NCBI GenBank assembly: GCA_041905795.1
Contig: JAYRKL010000017.1
Location: 24,317 to 88,316, forward strand
Direction of reading: 5' to 3'
Length of the DNA stretch: 64,000 nt
From: SHVO01 sp041905795
GTDB taxonomy: Bacteria; Pseudomonadota; Alphaproteobacteria; Rhodospirillales; Rhodospirillaceae
In this document: positions 40,866 to 51,368 of the stretch, piece after piece
Position numbering within the stretch: position 1 is the stretch's first letter
Layout: every line of letters begins with the position of its first letter
Program-made: the position numbers and the translations under genes
The notes under the pieces: generated by a model
Told to the model about the DNA's origin: nothing
The model's input: the letters and a program-made list of their open reading frames with translations, nothing else
The model's database searches: none

Positions 40866-42500
40866 ATGCGCACGATCAATAAACATCTTACGCCGGGGGT
40901 GCGGAAGGCTGTCCTCGCCCTGGCTGTGGCCTTTGCGCTTGGTGCGCCGGCCAAGGCCGCGACCTTGGACGTCACCCACGCCACCATCCCGGAAATCCAG
41001 GCGGCCTACGCCACCGGGCGGCTCACGGCCGAACGCGTCACCGCGGCCTACCTCGCGCGCATCGCCGCCTATGACAAGGCCGGCCCCGCGATCAACGCCG
41101 TCATTCACCTGAACCCCCACGCCCTGGAACAGGCAAAAGCCCTCGACGCCGAGCGCAAGGCGGGGAAAGTGCGCGGGCCGCTGCACGGCATTCCCATCGT
41201 CCTCAAAGACAACTTCGACACCAAGGACCTGGAGACCACGGCGGGGTCGCAGCTGCTGGCGGGGTGGACGCCGCCCAAGGATGCCTTCGTCACTCAGAAA
41301 CTGCGCGACGCCGGCGCTATCATCATCGCCAAGGTGAACATGGCGGAATTCGCCAACAGCGGCGGCCGGGTCACGCCCGGGTTCAGCTCCGGCGGCGGCA
41401 TGACGCACAATCCCCATGCGCTTGATCGTTCGCCGTCCAGTTCCAGCCACGGCACCGGATCGTCCGTGGCCGCGGCCTTCGCCGAGTTCGGCCTTGGCAC
41501 CGATTCCATCGCCTCGGTGCGCGGGCCGTCGTCCGCCAACGGCATCGCCGGCCTGAAAACCACGCACGGGCTCATCAGCAAGAGCGGCGTTATTCCGCTG
41601 ACCCTCAGCACCGATATCGTCGGCCCCATGGCCCGCAATGTCACGGATCTCGCTTATGCCTTGAACGCCATGGTCGGCGTGGACCCCGCTGACGCCGATA
41701 CCCAAGCCAGCGTCGGCCATGCCGAGAGCGACTACACCCGGTTTCTGAAAAGCGATGCGCTGAAGGGCGCGCGCATCGCCGTCGGCCGCCAGTTCATGGG
41801 CGCCGATAAAGAGATCGACAAAGCCGTCGAGGACGCCATCGCGGTGTTGAAGCGCCAGGGCGCGGTGATTGTCGAGGACGTCAAATTCCCCGAGCACCTG
41901 CTGAGCGTGCGCGGGCCGATCTGGGGCACCATGGAGCGGGCCGAGTTCCGGGCCGATGTGACGACTTATCTCAAGGCCCTGCCGCAAGGTTATCCGCACA
42001 GCTTCGACGACCTGGTGCGCATGGCCAACGATCCGGCGACCAATTACAAAAGCCCGGAGAAGGCGGGATTGTTCAAGACGCTGTCGGAGAATCCCGTCGA
42101 GCGTTCTGACCCGGATTACGTGGCGCTCACCAAGGTCATGGTGCCGGCGTTCACGGTCGGCATCGAGACCGTGTTCGAGAAGCACAACCTGACCGCCGTG
42201 CTGTTCCCGACCAGCAATACGCCGACGGCCAAGACCGGTCCGCGCCCGCCGCCCGATCCCAACCGGCCCGCGCCGACCTTCACCAGCGCCACCAGTATCG
42301 CCAGCCTCACCGGTTTCCCCGAGATCGTCGTGCCCGCCGCCATGGCCGCCGACCAGATGCCGATCACCATTTCCTTGTTGGGGCGCGCCTGGAGCGACGG
42401 CCAGCTCCTCGGCTTGGCTTACGCTTATGAGCAGGCGAGCCACGCGATCCGCCTGCCGAAGCTGACCCCGGCGCTGAAGACGGATGTGGTGCGGTATTAA
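40866..42500 (+). CDS. Secreted amidase-signature enzyme with altered active-site loop
   Basis: 544 residues from ATG 40866 behind GGGGGAGG. Signal peptide 1-32 ('AVLALAVAFALGAPAKA'). Amidase-signature fold: Lys114 ('GIPIVLKDNFDT'), a serine-rich loop 'SPSSSSHGTGSS' (189-200) for the cis-Ser, and nucleophile Ser217 in 'GTDSIASVRGPSSANGIAGLKTT'. Most family members read GTDTGGSxR here, so the two glycines of the oxyanion loop are Ile215-Ala216. The enzyme may have altered specificity or reduced activity. Substrate unknown. It shares a TTAA stop overlap with the convergent nuclease-like gene. Confidence 0.85.
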   Translation: MRTINKHLTPGVRKAVLALAVAFALGAPAKAATLDVTHATIPEIQAAYATGRLTAERVTAAYLARIAAYDKAGPAINAVIHLNPHALEQAKALDAERKAGKVRGPLHGIPIVLKDNFDTKDLETTAGSQLLAGWTPPKDAFVTQKLRDAGAIIIAKVNMAEFANSGGRVTPGFSSGGGMTHNPHALDRSPSSSSHGTGSSVAAAFAEFGLGTDSIASVRGPSSANGIAGLKTTHGLISKSGVIPLTLSTDIVGPMARNVTDLAYALNAMVGVDPADADTQASVGHAESDYTRFLKSDALKGARIAVGRQFMGADKEIDKAVEDAIAVLKRQGAVIVEDVKFPEHLLSVRGPIWGTMERAEFRADVTTYLKALPQGYPHSFDDLVRMANDPATNYKSPEKAGLFKTLSENPVERSDPDYVALTKVMVPAFTVGIETVFEKHNLTAVLFPTSNTPTAKTGPRPPPDPNRPAPTFTSATSIASLTGFPEIVVPAAMAADQMPITISLLGRAWSDGQLLGLAYAYEQASHAIRLPKLTPALKTDVVRY

Positions 42501-43585
42501 GGCGTTCCCGGCCAGCCGTCGGGCAGGCCGAACAGTTCATGTACAGGTGTCGCCGTTGTGGTGCGGGGACGGTCGTTGAGGGGTTGCAGAGGCAAGGCGT
42601 CGGCGGCCAAGGGGTGTGCCGCGCGAGGGTTGGCGATCAGCCCCGCGCCGCCGCGGGACAAGGCCCAGGGCGTGAGGCGATAGGCCGCGAGCACGGCGCT
42701 GAAGGCCGGGTCGCTGGCGTCGCCGCGCAGAAGGCCGTCACGTCCCTCGATCGGCGCTTGCAGCGCCGCCGTTCCGAAGATGGCGTCTGCGATGTCGGAC
42801 ATCTGGACGAATGGATTCAACGCATTGACGGCGATGACGAGCGGTGCGTCCAATCGCCCGTACCTGTTCGCCTTGTTGCGAATGGAGCCGCGCAGGCCAT
42901 CGATCACTTCGCGCCATTTGGCCCCGCCGGGGAGCAGGCCCACCGCGTGTTCCGTGCTGTCGCGGCGGGTGATGGCTTTCACCACGAGGTTCATGCCGTA
43001 CAGGTCACGCCTGAAGACCAAGGGGTCGTCTTCGAGGCTGTCGCGCCATTGCTGCAACTCGGTGCGAAGACGGGGGGTGGCAACGGGCTGTTTCGGCGCG
43101 CCGTCGTAGCTCACGCCGAGCAGGAAGTCCTTCGACACCGCCGCGTCCAGGCAGGCGAGGACTTCGTCCAGGCGCCGTTGCGCGGAGCGTTCGAGGTCCG
43201 ACTGACCCGTGGAGAGAGTGGCCTCGACGTAGAATGGAGGACCATCGCGCGGCGTGACCAGAAAGTCGGGACGCTTGGCGCCTGTCGGAAGGGCGGGATG
43301 CACGGCAATGTGGTGGCCCTGGCGATGCAGGAGTTCGTGGACGGTCAACTCGAAGAAGCTGGAGTGATGCTTGGTATCGCAGGGGTCGCGAAGGTCGCGG
43401 CGCAGGCTGTCTTGTCCCTCGGCGGGGAAGCGGGAGAACCAGGTCTCGATCACCCGCCGCACCCGCTCCGCGTCCGGGCGGCCGGACCGGTTCAGGTATT
43501 CAAAGGCGCCGATGGCGGGCGCGCCGCCGCCGGGCAGGTCGCGCGCGATATCGTCGAAAACCTTGAGAGGTTTCGTCACGGCCAA
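42497..43585 (-). CDS. Protein of unknown function with PD-(D/E)xK nuclease-like core
   Basis: 362 residues from ATG 43585. Residues 73-125 show the layout of a PD-(D/E)xK nuclease: 'HHSSFFELTVHELLHRQGHHIAVHP' (helix with Glu79), then 'KRPDFLV' (Asp107) and 'FYVEATLST' (Glu121), where the usual Lys is Thr123. The N-terminal 70 residues and the C-terminal 230 are unassigned. It lies 34 bp from tRNA-Asp with no operon partner. Isolated position next to a tRNA is compatible with horizontal acquisition or with a defence or DNA-repair role, but no function can be stated. Confidence 0.75.
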   Translation of the reverse strand: MAVTKPLKVFDDIARDLPGGGAPAIGAFEYLNRSGRPDAERVRRVIETWFSRFPAEGQDSLRRDLRDPCDTKHHSSFFELTVHELLHRQGHHIAVHPALPTGAKRPDFLVTPRDGPPFYVEATLSTGQSDLERSAQRRLDEVLACLDAAVSKDFLLGVSYDGAPKQPVATPRLRTELQQWRDSLEDDPLVFRRDLYGMNLVVKAITRRDSTEHAVGLLPGGAKWREVIDGLRGSIRNKANRYGRLDAPLVIAVNALNPFVQMSDIADAIFGTAALQAPIEGRDGLLRGDASDPAFSAVLAAYRLTPWALSRGGAGLIANPRAAHPLAADALPLQPLNDRPRTTTATPVHELFGLPDGWPGTP

Positions 43586-43618
43586 ACCCGTGCGTTGGGC
43601 ATTTTATATGGGGAAAAA

Positions 43619-43695
43619 TGGCGGGAGCGACGGGACTCGAACCCGCGACCTTCGGCGTGACAGGCCGACGTTCTAACCAACTGAACTACGCCCCC
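43619..43695 (-). tRNA. tRNA-Asp (GTC)
   Basis: On the minus strand: acceptor GGGGGCG/CGCTCCC (one G-T pair), D-arm TAGTTCAGTTGGTTAGA, anticodon stem CGGC/GCCG with loop CTGTCAC giving anticodon GTC, T-arm GCGGG TTCGAGT CCCGT, discriminator G and encoded CCA (43621-43619). 77 nt. Confidence 0.95.
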
Positions 43696-43852
43696 GCGCG
43701 GAGCGGGAGACCGTGAACCGGTCCCCAAGAGAGGGGGCGTTGTATCAGGTGAAAGTGCCGCCAGCAAGTGCCGCGAACTCCTTTCAAGCAAAAGGAAATT
43801 TGCCCGAGAGCGGGGCCGCGCGCCGGGGCCGGCCGATTATCCTTCTCCGCCA

Positions 43853-43880
43853 TTGTCTTTGGACGGCCCGCCGCTATAAT
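43853..43880 (+). promoter_or_regulatory. Sigma-70-like promoter before the histidine kinase
   Basis: TTGTCT (43853-43858) and TATAAT (43875-43880) with 16-bp spacing, about 21 bp before ATG 43901. It stands out as AT-rich against its surroundings. Confidence 0.5.
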
Positions 43881-43900
43881 TAATTTTGACTAAAAACTAT

Positions 43901-45466
43901 ATGCGGCGGTCCGAAGCGGTCGCCGCGGGCTGGTGGGGGAGAGTCATTAGCGTCTCGGTTCGCCATATGCCGCAGATCAGCGCCACCGGACACGGCGCCG
44001 GGCGTCCGTTCACGGACAAGGCCCGGCTGCTGGCGTTGGCCGAACAGGTGGGCGGCATGGGCCATTGGGCCTGGGACGCAGGCACCGGCGTCATGGCGCT
44101 GTCGGCCGAGGCCTTGCGCATTTTCGGGGCGGACGCCGCGCCCCCCCGGTCGCCCGCCGGCCTCGAAGACTGGCTTGCCCTGTTTCACCCCGACGACCGC
44201 GCGCCGATGCGCGCGCAATTCACGCAGGCGGCGGACCGGCGTCACGGGTTCGAATGCGAGGTCCGCTGCGGCGACGGCCGCACGCTGATCCTCAAAGGCC
44301 AGCCGGAGATCGACGGCGCGCGCCGCTGTATCGCCGTCTACGGCGTGGTCTCGGACGTCACCGACGCCTTCGCCGCGGTGCGCAGCCTGCACGACCATAC
44401 CGAAGCCCTGGACCTGGCCGCGGCCATGGCCTGCCTCGGGCACGGCGTGTGGACGCGGGATCTGCCGGAATCGCACGCCTCGTCCTGTTCCGGCGAAATG
44501 GCGCGGTTCCACGGGCTGTCGCCGGAGGATTTCTGTGTGCTGTATCCCCGTCCGGACGATCGTGCGGACGCCGTCGCCGTCGCCGACCAGGAGCGTTTCC
44601 GCGCCGTGGTGACGCCGGCGTTCGAGCATGGCCTCCCCTACGAGATCCATTACGTCATGGCCGGCGCCCGCGACATCCGCGAGATCGGCCGGCCGGTGCT
44701 GGAGGACGGCGTCTATGTCCGCTATCTGGTGGCGGTTCAGGACGTGACCGAACAGGCGCGCGCCACCCGTGCTTTGGCGGAGATGAACCGGCAGAAGGAC
44801 AGGTTGTTCTCGATCATCGCCCACGACCTGCGCAATCCGTTCAACAGCGTGCTGGGCTATGCCGACCTGCTGGCCGCAAAGTCGCAGGCGCTGTCGCCTG
44901 AAAAGATGGCGGCTTACGCCCATATGGTGCGCGAGGCCGCGGGCAGCGTGCACGGGCTGATCGAGAATCTTCTCGCCTGGGGCGCTTATCAGATCCGCGA
45001 CGGTGCATCCCAGACCGAGGCTTTCGATCTCGGGCGGGCCGCGTCGGAAGGGCTCGCGCCGCTCATGCACATGGCCGAAGCCAAGGGCGTGACCATCCAC
45101 AACGCCATCGGCTGCCTCGAAGCCTACGGCGACGAGGCGCTGATCCGCGTGGTTTTCCGCAACCTGGTGTCCAATGCCATCAAGTTCTCCCCGCACGGGG
45201 GCATGGTCCACATCACTGCCGGCGCCAGCGACGACGCCGGCATGCTTCGTGTAACCGTGCGTGACCGGGGTGTCGGCATCGCCGCGCCGGCGGCCCTGTT
45301 CGATCTTGAAAACACCGTTTCCTCGCCGGGCACGCGCGGCGAGACGGGGACGGGGCTTGGCCTATATCTGTGCCGTGATATCGTCCGCCGGCACGGGGGC
45401 ATGATCTCGGTGGACTCGGCGCCGGGCGCCGGCGCCGCTTTCTGGTTCACGCTTCCCGCCGCCTGA
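43901..45466 (+). CDS. PAS-domain sensor histidine kinase
   Basis: About 521 residues from ATG 43901 (alternatives TTG 43886 and ATG 43967; ribosome binding site unclear). No transmembrane segment, so cytoplasmic sensing. The N-terminal ~300 residues hold two PAS/PAC-like modules ('GHWAWDAGTGVMALSAEALRIFGAD', 'CIAVYGVVSDVTDAF', then 'GHGVWTRDLPESHASSCS' and 'YVRYLVAVQDVTEQARATRAL'). HisKA: 'FSIIAHDLRNPFNSVLGYADL' with the phosphorylated His. ATPase: N box 'FRNLVSNAIKFSPHGG', G1 'VRDRGVGI', G2 'GTGLGLYL'. No response regulator is adjacent, so its partner is unknown. Confidence 0.88.
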   Translation: MRRSEAVAAGWWGRVISVSVRHMPQISATGHGAGRPFTDKARLLALAEQVGGMGHWAWDAGTGVMALSAEALRIFGADAAPPRSPAGLEDWLALFHPDDRAPMRAQFTQAADRRHGFECEVRCGDGRTLILKGQPEIDGARRCIAVYGVVSDVTDAFAAVRSLHDHTEALDLAAAMACLGHGVWTRDLPESHASSCSGEMARFHGLSPEDFCVLYPRPDDRADAVAVADQERFRAVVTPAFEHGLPYEIHYVMAGARDIREIGRPVLEDGVYVRYLVAVQDVTEQARATRALAEMNRQKDRLFSIIAHDLRNPFNSVLGYADLLAAKSQALSPEKMAAYAHMVREAAGSVHGLIENLLAWGAYQIRDGASQTEAFDLGRAASEGLAPLMHMAEAKGVTIHNAIGCLEAYGDEALIRVVFRNLVSNAIKFSPHGGMVHITAGASDDAGMLRVTVRDRGVGIAAPAALFDLENTVSSPGTRGETGTGLGLYLCRDIVRRHGGMISVDSAPGAGAAFWFTLPAA

Positions 45467-45498
45467 ACCCGCCCGGCCATCGCTCACCTTTTCTTCGC

Positions 45499-46125
45499 GT
45501 GCAACAAGATCAATCGCAACCGCCTCTGTTCTGGGAGGACGAGTCCATCGGCGGTAACAGCTGGTGGCTGGCGCGCGCCCGCGAGATCGTGCCGGCGGGG
45601 CGCATCGACTATTTCATCGCCGAGGATGACCTGACCGCGGCTTTCGTCGCCGTGGCGCTGTTGCCCGGCGCCCGCGGTTACACCGTGATCGGCGTGGCGC
45701 CGTTCGGCGCCGGCACATCGGGCTCGGCGATCATGGCGGCCAAGGCGGCGGCGGCGGCGTGGCGCCGGCGCGGATACCGGCGGCCGCTGAAGGCCCGCTG
45801 GCCGGTCTACCGGTGGCGCGCGGCGCGCACCGGGCGCCTGATCGAACGCGACCTGCCGCTGGCGCTGGCGGGATTCGTCGCCGGCGTGGCGCTGGGCCTG
45901 GTGATGGCGTTCATCGCCTCATCCTCGCAGTTGAGCGGCGTGTCCCTGGCTGTCGCCGGCGCGGTGCTTGGCGCCTGCGCCGGGCCGGCGCTCAAGGTGC
46001 TGGCGAACCGCGATTTCGAGGCGCCGCACCCGCGCCCCTGGGCGCGGTTCGCCGTGCTGACCCTGATGGCGGTCGCGGGCGCCATGGCCGCGGCGGCGGT
46101 GACGCTCACGATCTACTGGAGCTGA
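45499..46125 (+). CDS. Membrane protein of unknown function
   Basis: 208 residues from GTG 45499. The N-terminal ~90 residues form a soluble region with a beta-rich 'GRIDYFIAEDDLTAAFVAVALLPGARGYTVIGVAPFGAGTSG', then a basic stretch 'RRRGYRRPLKARWPVYRWRAARTGR' (90-113), and three transmembrane helices at ~119-139, 148-166 and 183-206. Family not recognised. It starts 32 bp after the histidine kinase and may be cotranscribed with it. Confidence 0.7.
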   Translation: MQQDQSQPPLFWEDESIGGNSWWLARAREIVPAGRIDYFIAEDDLTAAFVAVALLPGARGYTVIGVAPFGAGTSGSAIMAAKAAAAAWRRRGYRRPLKARWPVYRWRAARTGRLIERDLPLALAGFVAGVALGLVMAFIASSSQLSGVSLAVAGAVLGACAGPALKVLANRDFEAPHPRPWARFAVLTLMAVAGAMAAAAVTLTIYWS

Positions 46126-46131
46126 CCGGCG

Positions 46132-48821
<2,690 letters not shown>

Positions 48822-48825
<4 letters not shown>

Positions 48826-49883
48826 GATACCAGCTTGAAGGGCTCCAGGCCCGAGAGGCGCAGGGCGGGCGCGATCACCGGCACGGCGCGCGGCCGGACG
48901 CCGGCGACGGATTTGGCGATGGCGTGGATATGGCCGGGCGTGGTGCCGCAGCAGCCGCCGACGATATTGACCAGGCCGTCCTTGGCCCAGCCGCCGACAA
49001 AGCCGGCGGTCTGCTCGGGCAGCTCGTCGTATTCGCCGAAGGCGTTGGGCAAGCCGGCGTTGGGATAGGCGCTGATATAGACATCGGAGACGCGGGCCAG
49101 CTCGGCCACATAGGGGCGAAGCTGGGCGGCGCCCAGCGCGCAGTTGAAGCCGATGGACAGCGGTTTCACATGGCGCAGGGAATTCCAGAAGGCCTCGGCG
49201 GTCTGGCCCGACAACAGGCGGCCGGACTGGTCGGTGATGGTGCCGGAGATCATCACCGGCAGCCTGATCCCGCGCGCCTCGAACATCTCGTCGATGGCGA
49301 ACAGCGCGGCCTTGGCGTTGAGGGTGTCGATGATGGTTTCCACCAGCAGCAGGTCGACGCCGCCGTCCACCAGGGCTTCGGCCTGCTCGCGGAACGCCGC
49401 GCGCAGTTCATCGAAAGTGACGGCGCGGAAGCCGGGGTCGTTGACGTTGGGCGAGATCGAGGCGGTCTTGTTGGTGGGGCCCAGGGCGCCGGCGACGAAC
49501 CGCGGCTTGTCGGGCGTCTTGGCGGTGTAGGCGTCGGCGGCCTGGCGCGCGAGACGCGCGCCCTCGCGGTTGATCTCGGGCACCATGTCTTCCAGGGCGT
49601 AGTCGGCCTGGGCGATGCGGGTGCCGGAAAAAGTGTTGGTCTCGACGATATCGGCGCCGGCGGCGAGATATTCTTCGTGGATCTCGCGGATCATCGCCGG
49701 CTGGGTCAGGTTCAGCAGGTCGTTGTTGCCCTTGACGTCGACCTTATGATTCGCGAAGCGCGTGCCGCGGTAGGCAGCCTCGTCGGGCTTGCGGCGCTGG
49801 ATCATCGTGCCCATGGCGCCGTCGAGCACGAGGATGCGCGATTTCAGCGCTTGTTCCAGGGCGTCGGTCTTGGCGGCGGTCAA
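48822..49883 (-). CDS. metH: Methionine synthase, homocysteine-binding subunit
   Basis: 353 residues from TTG 49883 (GAGG upstream). It is the homocysteine S-methyltransferase barrel of MetH: 'RILVLDGAMGTMIQ', 'NLTQPAMIREIHEEYLAAGADIVETNTFSGT', zinc ligand Cys in 'SIGFNCALGAAQL', and the paired zinc cysteines in 'NIVGGCCGTTPGHI'. It works with the downstream subunit through translational coupling (ATGA overlap). No cobalamin or SAM riboswitch could be recognised upstream. Confidence 0.94.
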
Positions 49884-50317
49884 CGGAAGCCTCGGGATAT
49901 ATGTGTGGCGGACGAAGCCGCCAGGGGGCGTGTCATAAGAGCGTCGTACTTAATGAACCCGCGCCGCCTTTGCAAACCGCTGTTTCTCCACCGCCATATC
50001 CCGGTTCACGGGCCCGGTTCACGGGGCCTGGAACGAAGCCCGCAGGCGGCGCCGGACGACTCGGGTTTGGCGGGAGGGGCGATTCATCGGCATGACTCCC
50101 ACCGCCGCAGGCGGGGCCGTCGCCACAGGGGCAGAAGGTTGGGCCTAAAAACCATTTCCTTCGCAATAAAATCTTTATTTATCAATAATATAAGAAGGGG
50201 GTGCCAGCGGGAGCATCGGCGTACGCGATCTTGCTTTTTTCTGGTGGATCAGCTATATATTCCGGTAACTCGCATAGAAAGTGTGCGAATTTTTCGTCGG
50301 CCAGAAAGGGCGATGAA
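49884..50317. other. 434-bp divergent intergenic region
   Basis: The region lies between metH (minus) and the EF-hand gene (plus). It holds a 13-bp tandem repeat CCCGGTTCACGGG (50000-50012, 50013-50025) and an AT-rich segment around 50155-50200 (ATAAAATCTTTATTTATC) that is probably a promoter for the plus-strand gene. A minus-strand 77-codon frame (49933-50166) starts 'MRRKWFLGPTFCPCGDG' and has five cysteines, but it is not convincing as a gene. Confidence 0.5.
50000..50025 (+). repeat. 13-bp tandem duplication upstream of metH
   Basis: CCCGGTTCACGGG is repeated twice head to tail. Each unit is itself a partial palindrome (CCCG...CGGG). Confidence 0.75.
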
Positions 50318-51250
50318 GTGAGTGAGTTGGTCACATCCGCGTCTGCGATTTCGCAGTCCAACCTGTTCGCCGCAAGGCAGCAGGTTTTTGTCGTTGAGCG
50401 CACGGATGATGCGCCCGAAGCTGCGGCCACGCCGGAAACCAACACCACCATCAACACGGCCGCTTCGGCCAACCGTCACGAAGACGCGGCGCCCAGCTTG
50501 GCGCATCAGGATGGCCCGTCGCGGGCGCGTGTCCAGATCCGCTCGCTGGACCTGGGGCTGACGCCGGCGGAAGTGGTGGGCACGCCCGACGTTCTGCAGC
50601 GCTTCGACAGCAACGGCGATGGCCGCGTCGATCTCCTGGAATCCGATAAAGCCACCCTGGTCCGCCAGAACCTGTTCACCTTCGCCGGGGTCGGCAATCC
50701 CGCGGGCGAAGTGGAAATCACCGCCCCGGTGATCGTGAGCCGCGACGACGCCACCACCGCGCCGGCGGCCACGGCGACCGAAGAAGCCGCCCCGGGCGAG
50801 CCCAAGAAGTTCTTTGTCGCCGCGACGCCCGACGGGCGTCCCGCGGCGCATAAATTCGCCGACGCGCGCGAAGCCGCGGCCGGCGGTGTCACCGCGACCG
50901 TCGCGGTCGCCAAGAAGTTCTATGGCCAGGGCACCGAAGCCGTGGCCGGGGCGGCGCATGGCGCGCCGGTCCGGCTTTATGACAAGGCCGCGGTGCTGCG
51001 CCAGCAAGCGGCCGCGCGCGAGGACGGCGGCGAAACCCGCCTTTACGACAAAGTCGCCCAGAGCGACGTCCCGAACCGCCAGCATTCGGGCGGCGGCGCG
51101 ACCTTGCACGAACGCGCGCGCCAGATCGCCGCGGCCATCAACGGCGCCAAGAAGACCGTGGTGGTGCAGGTGGCGGCCTACAGCACCGCCGCCGCGGCCA
51201 GCACCAAGCAGGCCGCGCTGCTGGTGGAGTCCACCGACCTGACCGCCTGA
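50318..51250 (+). CDS. EF-hand-containing, low-complexity protein
   Basis: 310 residues from GTG 50318 with a good AAAGGGCGATGAA ribosome binding site; an upstream in-frame start at 50201 seems less likely. No signal peptide. A canonical EF-hand calcium loop, DSNGDGRVDLLE, spans residues 97-108. The rest is Ala/Thr/Glu-rich, with 'KKFFVAATPDGRPAAHKFADAREAA', 'VRLYDKAAVLRQQAAAREDGGETRLYDKVAQ' (repeated RLYDK) and a C-terminal helix-rich end. I do not recognise a family; a structural or calcium-sensing role is possible. A clear terminator follows. Confidence 0.72.
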   Translation: MSELVTSASAISQSNLFAARQQVFVVERTDDAPEAAATPETNTTINTAASANRHEDAAPSLAHQDGPSRARVQIRSLDLGLTPAEVVGTPDVLQRFDSNGDGRVDLLESDKATLVRQNLFTFAGVGNPAGEVEITAPVIVSRDDATTAPAATATEEAAPGEPKKFFVAATPDGRPAAHKFADAREAAAGGVTATVAVAKKFYGQGTEAVAGAAHGAPVRLYDKAAVLRQQAAAREDGGETRLYDKVAQSDVPNRQHSGGGATLHERARQIAAAINGAKKTVVVQVAAYSTAAAASTKQAALLVESTDLTA

Positions 51251-51274
51251 CCTCCCCGCGCGCCTGAACGGACG

Positions 51275-51298
51275 CTGCCGGCGGAAGCCGGTTTTTTT
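51275..51298 (+). terminator. Rho-independent terminator after the EF-hand gene
   Basis: CCGGC (51278-51282) pairs with GCCGG (51287-51291), loop GGAA, followed by seven T (51292-51298). Confidence 0.8.
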
Positions 51299-51368
51299 AT
51301 GCCTGGAGTCCGTTGCGCCCTTCGCGCGGGCGTCCCATCTTGGCGGGCTCCGCCATAAGGACCCTGCC

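Noticed and set aside
49933..50166. Minus-strand 77-codon Cys-containing frame upstream of metH
   Set aside because: No clear ribosome binding site, covers the 13-bp tandem repeat, Pro/Gly-rich without family features; kept only as a note in the intergenic entry.
49884..50200. Cobalamin or SAM riboswitch upstream of metH
   Set aside because: No B12-box (GCCACTG/AAGCCAGGAGAC-like) or SAM-II pattern could be found on the minus strand.
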